From Micromonospora rhizosphaerae (GTDB lineage Bacteria; Actinomycetota; Actinomycetes; Mycobacteriales; Micromonosporaceae), in the NCBI RefSeq assembly GCF_900091465.1, contig NZ_FMHV01000002.1, forward strand, positions 1,488,001 to 1,552,000: DNA of 64,000 nucleotides, given 5' to 3'. Both the position numbers and the translations under genes were made by a program. The notes under the pieces were generated by a model. That model did no database searches. It was given only the letters and a program-made list of their open reading frames with translations, and had not been told where the DNA came from. Positions 51,818-59,214 of this stretch are shown piece after piece (within the stretch, counting starts at the first letter, position 1; the number at the start of each line of letters is the position of its first letter).

Positions 51818-52744
51818 GTGCGACGACCCTCCCCGACCGGACGACCGGCCGCCGGCGGCCGGGCCCCCCACCCGCGCGCCGAGCAGCTCGGCTTCGAGGG
51901 CATGCCGGAGCGGCTCTTCGTCTGCACGCCGAGCAAGCTCGGGGCCTACGCGGACTGCCCGCGCCGTTACCGCTACTCGTACGTCGACCGTCCCGCGCCG
52001 CCGAAGGGGCCGCCGTGGGCGCACAACTCGCTCGGCGCAAGCGTCCACACCGCCCTGAAGAACTGGTACGCGCTCGCCCCGGAGCGCCGCCGCCCGGAGG
52101 CGCTGGCCACGCTGCTCAAGGGCACCTGGGTGCGCGAGGGCTATCGCGACGACGAGCAGGAGCGGGAGGCCTACCGCCGGGCCCTGAGCTGGCTGGAGTC
52201 GTACGTCGCCGGCCTCGAGCCCGGCGTCGAGCCGGTCGGGGTGGAGCGGGTGGTGGCGGTCAAGACCGCGGTGCTCGCCTTCAACGGCCGCGCCGACCGG
52301 ATCGACGCCCGGCCCGGCCCGGACGGCCCCGAGCTGGTCATCGTGGACTACAAGACCGGCCGCACCGGCCTGGACGCCGACGACGCGCGCGGCTCGCAGG
52401 CCCTCGCGCTCTACGCGTACGCCGCCGAGCGGGTGTTCCGCCGGCCGTGCCGCCGGGTCGAGCTGCACCACCTGCCCACCGGCACGGTCGCCGCGCATGA
52501 GCACACCCCCGAGTCGCTGGCCCGGCAGGTCACCCGGGCCGAGGAGACCGCCCGGGACATCATGGCCGCCGAGCGGGCGGTCGCCGACGGCGCCGACCCG
52601 GACGAGGCGTTCCCGACCACACCCGGGCCGCGCTGCGGCTGGTGCGACTACCGCCGCACCTGCCCGACCGGGGCGCAGACTCCGGGCAAGGACCCGTGGG
52701 CGGCCGTGGACCTACCGGCCGAGACCATCTCCGACCAGGACTGA
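51818..52744 (+). CDS. RecB-family PD-(D/E)XK nuclease, Cas4/AddB-like with Cys cluster
   Basis: Protein of 308 residues. Nuclease motif: LVIVDYKTGR (Asp and Lys) after GRADRID, with the Q of DARGSQALALYAYA as motif III. Four Cys (ADCPRRYRY at the N-terminus and CGWCDYRRTC at the end) are spaced like the Fe-S cluster of Cas4/AddB-type nucleases. Roles in DNA repair recombination are likely; no CRISPR genes are nearby. The stop is followed by a 130-bp gap. Confidence 0.86.
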   Translation: MRRPSPTGRPAAGGRAPHPRAEQLGFEGMPERLFVCTPSKLGAYADCPRRYRYSYVDRPAPPKGPPWAHNSLGASVHTALKNWYALAPERRRPEALATLLKGTWVREGYRDDEQEREAYRRALSWLESYVAGLEPGVEPVGVERVVAVKTAVLAFNGRADRIDARPGPDGPELVIVDYKTGRTGLDADDARGSQALALYAYAAERVFRRPCRRVELHHLPTGTVAAHEHTPESLARQVTRAEETARDIMAAERAVADGADPDEAFPTTPGPRCGWCDYRRTCPTGAQTPGKDPWAAVDLPAETISDQD

Positions 52745-52877
52745 CCACGTCCGGCACTCGTCGTCGTGGCCGACCGGCGGTCGGCGGTCGGCCGGCGGTC
52801 GTGGGATGCGGCCAATCCGGGCGGCCGGACGCCCTGGATTGCCGCAACCCGCGTCGGTCTTCACCACCAAGGCTGGC

Positions 52878-53735
52878 TCAGCCGGCGGCGGCGGTGCGGC
52901 GGGCGGCGCGTTCCTTGGCCGCCTGCTGCCTCGGGCCCTCCCGGTAGCGCCGGGGCAGCGCCGCGAGGGCGAGCCGGAGCGCGCGGACGCTCAGGTCCGC
53001 GGAGAGCGCGGTGGTGGGCAGCCCGAGGCCGCCGTACAGCCGCCGGGCCCAGGCCGGCAGCAGCCCCAGCGCGGTGCCGGCGATGCCGAGGTACGCCCAG
53101 CGTGGCGGCCCGAGGTCCACGCCGAGCCGGGCCGGCAGGCTGAGCTTCCAGGGGATCGGTGGAGCGGTGAGGAACAGGGCCGTCTCGGCCGCCTCCTTCG
53201 TCATCCGCAGGTCGCCGCGGACCTGCCGGTAGTAGTCGTCCACCTCGTCGGCGGTGCCCGGCACCTCGGTCGGGCTCAGCCCGACCAGGGCCGCCGCCCG
53301 GCGCTGTTCGGTGTAGTAGCCGTCCACCTCGGCATCGGTCAGGGCCAGACCCGCCCGGCGGGCGGTGCTGACGAAGGACTCGACCTCGGCGACGTGCACC
53401 CAGCGCAGCAGTTCCGGGTCGTCGACCCGGAACTCCTCGCCGGTGAACGGGTCGGTGGCCCGCATCCGGGCGTGCAGCGTACGCAGCCGCTGGCCCGCCG
53501 CCTCGGCCTCGGCCGTGGTGCCGTAGATCGTCGTGGCCACGTAGGTGGCGGTGCGGATCAGGCGACCCCAGGCGTCGGTGCGGTAGTTGCTGTTCTGGGC
53601 GACCCCGGCCATCGCGCGGGGATGCAGCGCCTGGAGGTAGAGCGAACGCAGGCCTGCAACGAACAGGATCGGCTCCCCGTGCACCTTCCACGTGACCGAT
53701 CCCGGACCGAAGAGGCCGAGGTCATCGGAGTCCAC
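52878..53735 (-). CDS. DUF2236/MpaB-family oxygenase-like protein
   Basis: Protein of 285 residues of the latex-clearing-protein-like MpaB family, which binds heme b (GSVTWKVHGEPILFV, ALHPRAMAGVAQNSNY with its His and Arg, RLIRTATYVATTIYG). Function in this group is mostly unknown; members oxidise hydrophobic substrates. GTG start without a good ribosome site. It follows the Fur gene by 60 bp on the same strand, so they may be transcribed together. Confidence 0.85.
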   Translation of the reverse strand: MDSDDLGLFGPGSVTWKVHGEPILFVAGLRSLYLQALHPRAMAGVAQNSNYRTDAWGRLIRTATYVATTIYGTTAEAEAAGQRLRTLHARMRATDPFTGEEFRVDDPELLRWVHVAEVESFVSTARRAGLALTDAEVDGYYTEQRRAAALVGLSPTEVPGTADEVDDYYRQVRGDLRMTKEAAETALFLTAPPIPWKLSLPARLGVDLGPPRWAYLGIAGTALGLLPAWARRLYGGLGLPTTALSADLSVRALRLALAALPRRYREGPRQQAAKERAARRTAAAG

Positions 53736-53794
53736 CGCCCAAGAGTGCCACGGCAGGGGTGGCGGCCCGGGCCGTCGCGCGGTCGGCGGCGGGG

Positions 53795-54223
53795 TCAGTC
53801 GTCGGTGGAGCGGCGGGCCTGGCAGGCGGGGCAGAGGCCCCAGAAGGTCACTTCCGCCTCGTCCACCTCGAAGCCGTGCGCGGTGTTCGGGTCGAGGCAG
53901 GGGGCGTTGCCGGTCGCGCAGTCGACGTCGGCGATCTCCCCGCAGCCCCGGCACACCACGTGGTGGTGGTTGTCCCCGACGCGGGCCTCGTACCGGGCGG
54001 GGCTGCCGGCCGGCTCGATCCGGCGGGAGAGCCCGGCCCGGGAGAGCGCGCCGAGCACGTCGTAGACAGCCTGGGTGGAGACGGAGTCCAGGCGCTCGCG
54101 GACCCGCCGGGTGATCTCGTCGACCTCCAGGTGGCCGCCGGCCGCGAGCACGTCCAGCACGGCGAGGCGCGGTCGGGTGACCCGCAGGCCCCTCGACCGG
54201 AGCAGTTCCTCGCCACTGGACAT
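53795..54223 (-). CDS. Fur-family metalloregulator
   Basis: Protein of 142 residues. Winged helix (VTRPRLAVLDVLAAGGHLEVDEITRRVRERL, VSTQAVYDVLGALSRAGL) and metal domain with NHHHVVCRGCGEIADVD and CPACQ at the end; the two Cys pairs make the structural Zn site. Closest in style to the FurA/CatR group that senses peroxide or iron and usually sits next to catalase. Here the same-strand neighbour is an MpaB-like oxygenase. The ATG has no ribosome site and follows TGTCAT by six bases, so the transcript may be leaderless. Confidence 0.88.
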   Translation of the reverse strand: MSSGEELLRSRGLRVTRPRLAVLDVLAAGGHLEVDEITRRVRERLDSVSTQAVYDVLGALSRAGLSRRIEPAGSPARYEARVGDNHHHVVCRGCGEIADVDCATGNAPCLDPNTAHGFEVDEAEVTFWGLCPACQARRSTDD

Positions 54224-54422
54224 GAGCTAATGACAGCACGACGCCACGGGAGCGACAAGCTAGCTCGGGAGCGGGTGGCCCGCGACACAGCGGCCGAGTG
54301 ACCTGCCCGGGCGTGCGGTGAACCGGATCCGGGGCAGCCGCGTGTATCGAATCGACGAACGGCGACGACGGCACCCGTCGTACGCTGACTGCCGCTACCC
54401 ACCCCACTTGCCGGAGGTGTCG

Positions 54423-54905
54423 GTGTTCAGGGAAATCAACGGACTGCCCGGTCATGTCCTGGTCATCCACGCCGTCGTGGTGCTGGTGCCGCTGCTGGCG
54501 CTGCTCTCCGTCGCGTACGGGGTGCTGCCCCCGTGGCGGACCCGCTTCGGGTGGGCGGTGGCGGTCCTCGCCGTGCTGACCCCGATCATGACCTTCGTGG
54601 CCAAAGAGTCGGGCGAAGAACTGGAGGCGGTGCTCAAGGGGCGGGGCTACCCCCCGGAAGGCCTGCGCAAGATCCAGGAGCACTCCGAGTACGGCGGCAC
54701 GCTGCTCTGGTTCACGATCGGCCTCGCCGTGGCGGCGCTGCTGCTGCTGGTGCTCACCAGCGGCCACGAACGGGTGCGGCGACTGCCCTCCTGGCCGGCC
54801 CCGGCTCTGACGCTGGTGGTCGCCGTCCTCGCGCTGTTCGCGCTGGTCTATGTCTACAAGACCGGCGACACCGGCGCGAGGATGGTCTGGAGCGACATCG
54901 TCTGA
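54423..54905 (+). CDS. DUF2231 membrane protein
   Basis: Protein of 160 residues with four helices. INGLPGHVLVIHAVVVLVPL (helix 1 with the conserved His pair) and the loop FVAKESGEELEAVLKG are the DUF2231 landmarks; HSEYGGTLLWF begins helix 3. The conserved His residues suggest heme or metal binding; function unknown. GGAGG precedes the GTG. Divergent from the Fur gene. Confidence 0.85.
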   Translation: MFREINGLPGHVLVIHAVVVLVPLLALLSVAYGVLPPWRTRFGWAVAVLAVLTPIMTFVAKESGEELEAVLKGRGYPPEGLRKIQEHSEYGGTLLWFTIGLAVAALLLLVLTSGHERVRRLPSWPAPALTLVVAVLALFALVYVYKTGDTGARMVWSDIV

Positions 54906-54936
54906 CCGGCCGGGCGCGGGGTGGTGGCAGGACGGT

Positions 54937-55305
54937 TCAGAAGAGCACCCGGGAGCAGAGCAGGCAGAGCAGGATCACCAGGACCACCCCGGCCACCGCT
55001 CCCAAGCTGTAGGTGAGCCGCTGAGCCCGCTGCTCCGCCGCGTCCATGCCGGCCATGTCCTGCGGCGGCAGTTGTCGCGGCGGCGCCGGCTGGAGGTGCA
55101 CCGGGGGCCGCCAGCCGGGCGGCGGTGGAGTGGTGGGCGGCGGGCCGGCGTAGCCGGGGCCGCCGGTCGGCTGGCCGGGTGCGCCACCGGTGGACTGGTC
55201 TGACGCGCCACCGCTCGGCTGGCCGGGCGCCCCGCCGGTCGGCTGGTCCGGCGCCGGGCGTCGCCAGAAGTCGTCCTCGGAGCTGGCACCGCTGGGCGTC
55301 GTCAC
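54937..55305 (-). CDS. Proline/glycine-rich single-pass membrane protein
   Basis: Protein of 122 residues. Residues 20-80 consist of QPTGGAPGQPSGGA-type repeats followed by a Pro-rich segment, and a single C-terminal membrane helix (about 98-118) ends in CLLCSRVLF. The GTG at 55305 is preferred to an earlier in-frame TTG. A tail-anchored membrane protein of unknown function. Confidence 0.7.
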   Translation of the reverse strand: MTTPSGASSEDDFWRRPAPDQPTGGAPGQPSGGASDQSTGGAPGQPTGGPGYAGPPPTTPPPPGWRPPVHLQPAPPRQLPPQDMAGMDAAEQRAQRLTYSLGAVAGVVLVILLCLLCSRVLF

Positions 55306-55464
55306 GCCGTCCGACGCTACCAACGCCTCGGCCCACCGGCGGCTCGACGCGACAGGCGATCGGGCCCGGCGTGCGGGCGCTGCCCGGGACCCTTGCCTTG
55401 CGGGCAGCCGTTGCGAGGGGTCTGCCGGGCGGCCGGATCGCTGGGGTGGGGCCGGACCGGACGG

Positions 55465-55481
55465 TATTCTTGCCGCTCGTG
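55465..55481 (+). promoter_or_regulatory. Likely leaderless promoter
   Basis: TATTCT at 55465-55470 fits TANNNT and ends eight bases before the GTG at 55479; no ribosome site is present. Confidence 0.4.
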
Positions 55482-55661
55482 AGCACCGTGGACCCCGGCA
55501 CGCAGAGTATGCGCGGCGATGACGACCGCACGATCGACCTCAGCGACGACTTCGTGGTGCTGCCCGAGCAGACGGCGGACGACACCGACCGTGGCTGGGG
55601 GGAGCGGAACGGCAGCAACGACGACTGGCTGCTCGCCGAGCGTCCCCCGCACTGGGACTGA
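55479..55661 (+). CDS. Small acidic protein of 60 residues
   Basis: Protein beginning VSTVDPGTQSMRGDDD with a Trp-containing acidic tail (NDDWLLAERPPHWD). No domain known. Probably leaderless from the TATTCT box. Its very high Asp content and lack of hydrophobic core suggest an intrinsically disordered protein. Confidence is moderate because it is short. Confidence 0.6.
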   Translation: MSTVDPGTQSMRGDDDRTIDLSDDFVVLPEQTADDTDRGWGERNGSNDDWLLAERPPHWD

Positions 55662-55716
55662 CCTGCCATCGCTGCCTGCTGCCGGCCGCCCGGGCCGGCG
55701 GTCGGCGCGGATGCCC

Positions 55717-55839
55717 TCAGTCCGGTCCGCGGGCCGGCGACGGATGCGGGTTGAGGTCCGGCTGCCGCCGCTCGTGGCGTTCCACCGAAACGTTGCTCGT
55801 CCCGTCCGTCCCGCGCATCGGCCGGATCCCCCGCGTCAT
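55717..55839 (-). CDS. Possible small ORF of 40 residues
   Basis: ATG at 55839 with the purine-rich GGGTGGCAGGG directly upstream, 40 codons (MTRGIRPMRGTD start, ending PSPARGPD), Arg/Pro-rich and basic, without known domain. It fills part of the 345-bp gap before the SAF gene. Coding status is uncertain; conservation in relatives would decide. Confidence 0.3.
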   Translation of the reverse strand: MTRGIRPMRGTDGTSNVSVERHERRQPDLNPHPSPARGPD

Positions 55840-56005
55840 CCCTGCCACCCCCGGGACACACAGCCCGTGTGCCGGGCAGGTGCCGTGGCAACAACGGTGG
55901 CCTCCACGGTGAGCCGATCACTCTGGGTTGCAATATCGCCCGCGACGGCGGACAGAGGCCCTGTCAGTGACTTCCGGGAGCCCGCAGGGCCTCGGCCTGG
56001 AGGGC
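55840..56005. other. Gap between small ORF and SAF gene
   Basis: No gene seen. With the small ORF this makes 345 bp without a confident CDS between 55661 and 56006. In related genomes mscL often lies in this neighbourhood; I found no remnant of it in either strand. Confidence 0.4.
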
Positions 56006-56515
56006 TCAGCCGCGGACGACGACCGCGAAGCGGCTTCCCTCGGGTAATCCGACGGCGCGCTGTGCCTGCTCGGGCGCGAGCGCCAGGTAGAGCGCGGACG
56101 ATCCATCCGGCGCCTCCGCGCCGACGACGTCAAGCACCAGCGCCCGGGATGCGAGGAGCGCGATCTCGGCTGTCGCCCTACCCGGCGGTACGACCAGCAG
56201 GTCCACCCGGGCACCCGGACGCAGCACCGCGAGCGCGGCCGGCTCGGCCAGCCGGATCGGTACGCCCACCGAGCCGCTGGGCAGCGGCAGCGCTTCGCCC
56301 CGAGCACCGTTCTCCGGCGGCCTGCCGTCACCGCTGGCCGGTGCGGTCGGGGGCGGGGTGACCGGCGTCGCGCCGGGCGGGCAGTCGGACGGCGTCTGCA
56401 GGACGGCTGCGGCCAGGCCGAGCAGCATGGCGACCAGCGCCGCCCGCAGCAGCGTCCCGCTGCGGGGCAGTCCCCGCCAGCGCACCGGACGCAGTGATCC
56501 CTCGCTCGCCGTCAC
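56006..56515 (-). CDS. SAF-domain membrane protein (CpaB/FlgA-like)
   Basis: Protein of 169 residues with one membrane helix (about 24-43), a Pro/Thr-rich linker and a SAF-like beta-clip domain (VPIRLAEPAALAVLRPGARVDLLVVPP). Such proteins are part of Flp-pilus or flagellar assembly, but lone actinobacterial copies have unknown function. GGGGAGG precedes the GTG by five bases. It lies where Rv0990c-type genes sit in mycobacteria, normally next to fmdB; the IS110 element now separates them. Confidence 0.8.
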   Translation of the reverse strand: MTASEGSLRPVRWRGLPRSGTLLRAALVAMLLGLAAAVLQTPSDCPPGATPVTPPPTAPASGDGRPPENGARGEALPLPSGSVGVPIRLAEPAALAVLRPGARVDLLVVPPGRATAEIALLASRALVLDVVGAEAPDGSSALYLALAPEQAQRAVGLPEGSRFAVVVRG

Positions 56516-56640
56516 CCGTGCCTCCCCGCCTCGGCGGCCGCGCGGCACCCGCGTGCCGACGCCCGGTCAGCAGGCTAGGGGGCTGGACGCCGGCAACGCC
56601 GGCGCTGGCGGGCGAGCTGTGGACAAACGGCCTGCCTGAT

Positions 56641-56648
56641 GCTCCTGT
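56641..56648. repeat. Direct repeat at one end of the IS110 element
   Basis: GCTCCTGT; the second copy is at 57832-57839. Likely the shared target/core sequence of the insertion. Confidence 0.6.
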
Positions 56649-56665
56649 AATGCAAGCCGGGCTGG

Positions 56666-57742
56666 TCAGAGCTCTGCGAGGGCTGTGGATGACGGGGGCC
56701 GGATGCGCAGGGATTCCAAGATCAGCGGGTAGACCTGACGCGCGATGTACCGCTTCAGACATCGGGAGATGTCTTTGTTGCTCAGTCCTTGCTCGCGTCG
56801 GCGCTCGACGTAGGTCTGCGTCTCGGGATGGCAGCGCATCCGGTTGACCGCCACGATGTAGAGCGCCCTGTTGGCCATCCTGTCCCCGCCTCGGTTGAGG
56901 CGGTGCCGGTCGGTGCGACCGGAACTGGCGGGGATGGGTGAGACCCCGCAGAGTGCGGCGAACGCCCGCTCGTCGCGGATCCGCTCCGGGTTGTCGCCGG
57001 CGGTGATGAGCAGCTGCGCGGCGACTTCAGGGCCGACTCCGGGCAACTCCAGCAGCTGCGGGGCGGCCTGCTTGAGCAGCACCTGCAGGTCGACGTCGGC
57101 GGCCCGGATCTCGCGGTCCAGGTCGATGATGCGACGCGCCAGCCGACGGATCGCGGTCTTGGTCGCCGCGATCGGGTCGGCGATGTCCAGGGCCGGCCGC
57201 AACGCGGCAGCAGTCATGATCAGCTCCGAGTTGCGCAGGTCCAGCAGTTGGGTGCGCAACGGTTCCGGGGCGGTGCGGACCATGCCGACCAGGGCGTTGA
57301 GCGCCGCGGTGCGCGACTTCACCGCTGAGGTGCGGGCCACGCGGATGACCCGGATGGCCTCCACCTGCCCGTCTCGGTTCTTTGGGGTGGTGGACGCGGT
57401 GCCGGCCAGCACCGCCCGAGCGGCGGCTTCGGCGTCGATCGGGTCGGACTTGCCGCGCTGACGGCGCATCTTGCGGTTGGGCCGGTCGACCTCCACGAGA
57501 TGCACGCCCTGGGCGCGCAGGTAGCGGGCCAGGCCGACGCCGTAGCTGCCGGTGCCCTCGATCCCGATCGACCGCACCGGACCGTGTTCGCTCATCCACG
57601 CCAGCAGCGCCCGGTAGCCAGCCACCGTGGTGGGGAACTGGCGATGGCCATGCATCCGGCCGACCTCGTCGATGACCACGGCGGTGTGGGTATCGGCGTG
57701 GGTGTCAACGCCGCCGATGACTTCGAACTGGTGATCTGTCAT
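56666..57742 (-). CDS. IS110-family DEDD transposase
   Basis: Protein of 358 residues. The N-terminal RuvC-like domain has the DEDD acids Asp13 (GGVDTHADTH), Glu62 (GIEGTGSYG), Asp99 and Asp102 (KSDPIDAEA). The C-terminal transposase-20 domain has LPGVGPEVAAQLL and the SSGRTDRHRLNRGGDRMANRALY segment with the catalytic Ser candidate. Both domains are intact, so it may be active. IS110 transposases are guided by bridge RNAs made from the element's non-coding end. The start is ATG 57742. Confidence 0.94.
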   Translation of the reverse strand: MTDHQFEVIGGVDTHADTHTAVVIDEVGRMHGHRQFPTTVAGYRALLAWMSEHGPVRSIGIEGTGSYGVGLARYLRAQGVHLVEVDRPNRKMRRQRGKSDPIDAEAAARAVLAGTASTTPKNRDGQVEAIRVIRVARTSAVKSRTAALNALVGMVRTAPEPLRTQLLDLRNSELIMTAAALRPALDIADPIAATKTAIRRLARRIIDLDREIRAADVDLQVLLKQAAPQLLELPGVGPEVAAQLLITAGDNPERIRDERAFAALCGVSPIPASSGRTDRHRLNRGGDRMANRALYIVAVNRMRCHPETQTYVERRREQGLSNKDISRCLKRYIARQVYPLILESLRIRPPSSTALAEL

Positions 57743-57749
57743 GGTGGGA

Positions 57750-57809
57750 GTGCTGTCCTTCCAGGTGACCAACCGGGGCAGCACGCACCGTCGGGCGGAC
57801 GGACAGCAC
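57750..57809. other. Stem-loop in the non-coding end of the IS110 element (bridge-RNA candidate)
   Basis: GTGCTGTCC (57750-57758) pairs with GGACAGCAC (57801-57809); a second CAGCAC inside the loop could compete. The 89-nt non-coding end is shorter than the ~170-nt bridge RNA known from IS621, so any RNA would extend into the gene or flank. Confidence 0.35.
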
Positions 57810-57839
57810 GGTGATGGGACCTCTTGCACAGGCTCCTGT

Positions 57840-58069
57840 CAGGTCACACCCGTCCGTTCGGCGCGTGCACCCGGCGCGGCCGACAAATCAGGCGAAGGGC
57901 AGCCGAGGCGCCAGGTGGATAAAGAGTCAGACCAGCGCCGGGAGCACGACGATCATGGCCGACCGGGCGGGACGAAGCATCTCACCGTGGACAACGCCCG
58001 CTCGGCGTCGAAGTCTGCTACGCAGGGTCCGCGAGCCGACCGGGCCGTCGGCGCACGCTGCGGTGGGCG
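57840..58069. other. Region between IS110 element and fmdB
   Basis: About 230 bp without a gene. It contains somewhat AT-rich stretches (57885-57960) unlike the surroundings. It may be former flanking DNA of fmdB, possibly the place of a lost gene. No terminator or RNA recognised. Confidence 0.4.
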
Positions 58070-58405
58070 TCAGGAGGCGGCGCTGGCGGCCGGGGCCTTG
58101 GTCGACCCGCCGTTGGTCGAGGCGGACGAGCCGTTGCTCGACCCGGTCGAGGAGTTGGACGAGCCGTTGCTCGACGACTCGGCCTTCGCCGGCTTGCTCG
58201 CGGTGCTGGTCGCGTTGTCCGAGCCGGACGAGCGCGAGTCGGTGCGGTAGAAGCCTGACCCCTTGAACACGATGCCCACCGAGTTGAAGAGCTTCCGCAG
58301 CCGCCCCTCACACGCCGGGCACTCGGTCAGCGGCTCGTCAGAGAAGGACTGCACCGCCTCGAGCTGGTGGCCGCACGCGGTGCAGGCGTACTGGTACGTG
58401 GGCAC
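58070..58405 (-). CDS. FmdB-family zinc-ribbon protein
   Basis: Protein of 111 residues. The zinc ribbon VPTYQYACTACGHQLE...CPACEG has Cys8, Cys11, Cys29 and Cys32, and LRKLFNSVGIVFKGSGFYRTD is the rest of the FmdB domain. The C-terminal 45 residues are Ser/Asn/Gly-rich. The GTG at 58405 has GGAGG at five bases. Counterpart of Rv0991c, next to the 5-formyl-THF cyclo-ligase. Function unknown, perhaps a regulator or chaperone. Confidence 0.88.
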   Translation of the reverse strand: MPTYQYACTACGHQLEAVQSFSDEPLTECPACEGRLRKLFNSVGIVFKGSGFYRTDSRSSGSDNATSTASKPAKAESSSNGSSNSSTGSSNGSSASTNGGSTKAPAASAAS

Positions 58406-58501
58406 GTTCTCCTCCGGATCTGGCACGGCCGGTTGGCACTCGACGCTTTCGAGTGCCAATGGTGCGTCATCGGCGAGCATTCGTCCAGCGGAAGTGTGCC
58501 G

Positions 58502-59131
58502 TCAGACACCGGACGCCCCGGCCAGGGTACGCAGCCCCGCGGCGGGCGTGATCACGGCGCGGACCGGGCGGTCGTGCGGCTGGGCGGGGACCATCTCGAC
58601 CAGCTCCCCATCGTGCAGCAGCGCCACGGTCAGGGTCGTCGCGGGCACCCGGGCCAGCGCCCGGTCGTACGAGCCGCCGCCGCGGCCCAGCCGGAACCCC
58701 CGGTGGTCCACCGCCAGCGCCGGGACGACCACCAGCTCCGCCTCGGCCACCGCCGCCCGGCCCAGCCGGGGGCCGGTCGGCTCGCGCAGCCCCCGGCCCG
58801 CCGCGACCAGCGACTCCGACCCGGTGTACGGCGCCCAGTCCAGGTCTAGGTCGTCGAGGAGCACCGGCAGCAGCAGCTCGGCCTCCGGCGGGAGCGCCGA
58901 CCGCAGCACCGCCGGCAGGTCCGGGCCACCGGGCTCCGAGCCGACCGGGACGTACGCGGTCATCCGGGCGGGGCGCAGCCGGCGTACCAGGGAGACCAGC
59001 TCGGCCTGGACGCGCGCCGCCGCCTCGGCCCGGCGCGGAGCGGGGAGCGACCGGCGGTGGGCGAGCAGCGCGATCCGGACGTCCCGCTTCGCCTCATGGG
59101 TCACTTCCGCTTCATCAGAAAATTCCGGCAC
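58502..59131 (-). CDS. 5-formyltetrahydrofolate cyclo-ligase
   Basis: Enzyme of 209 residues that converts 5-formyl-THF to 5,10-methenyl-THF using ATP. The motif DHRGFRLGRGGGSYDRAL near residue 155 is diagnostic, with VPVGSEPG earlier. The GTG at 59131 (VPEFSDEAEV) has GGAG at six bases and is preferred over an internal GTG at 59104. Divergent from the diguanylate cyclase gene. Confidence 0.92.
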   Translation of the reverse strand: MPEFSDEAEVTHEAKRDVRIALLAHRRSLPAPRRAEAAARVQAELVSLVRRLRPARMTAYVPVGSEPGGPDLPAVLRSALPPEAELLLPVLLDDLDLDWAPYTGSESLVAAGRGLREPTGPRLGRAAVAEAELVVVPALAVDHRGFRLGRGGGSYDRALARVPATTLTVALLHDGELVEMVPAQPHDRPVRAVITPAAGLRTLAGASGV

Positions 59132-59214
59132 GCAACACTCCTGACGCAACGCTTGCCTCCCCGTCGCTCTGTGTCAGCATCGCTGCATCGAGCGCGGACC
59201 TTCCGGGGGGAAGC

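Larger units (their letters stand above)
56649..57831 (-). mobile_element. IS110-family insertion sequence
   Basis: About 1.18 kb with one transposase gene. Boundaries are deduced from the 8-bp direct repeat GCTCCTGT (56641-56648 and 57832-57839) and subterminal inverted repeats TGCAAG (56651-56656) and CTTGCA (57823-57828). The 5' non-coding end (57743-57831) can fold into a stem GTGCTGTCC/GGACAGCAC. It lies between the SAF and fmdB genes and does not interrupt either. Confidence 0.75.

Noticed and set aside
51818..52744. Cas4 of a CRISPR system
   Set aside because: The RecB-like nuclease resembles Cas4 in its Cys pattern, but there are no cas genes or repeats nearby.
53736..54767. Upstream extension of the MpaB-like protein
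   Set aside because: The extension runs opposite or across the Fur and DUF2231 genes and has no homology signal.
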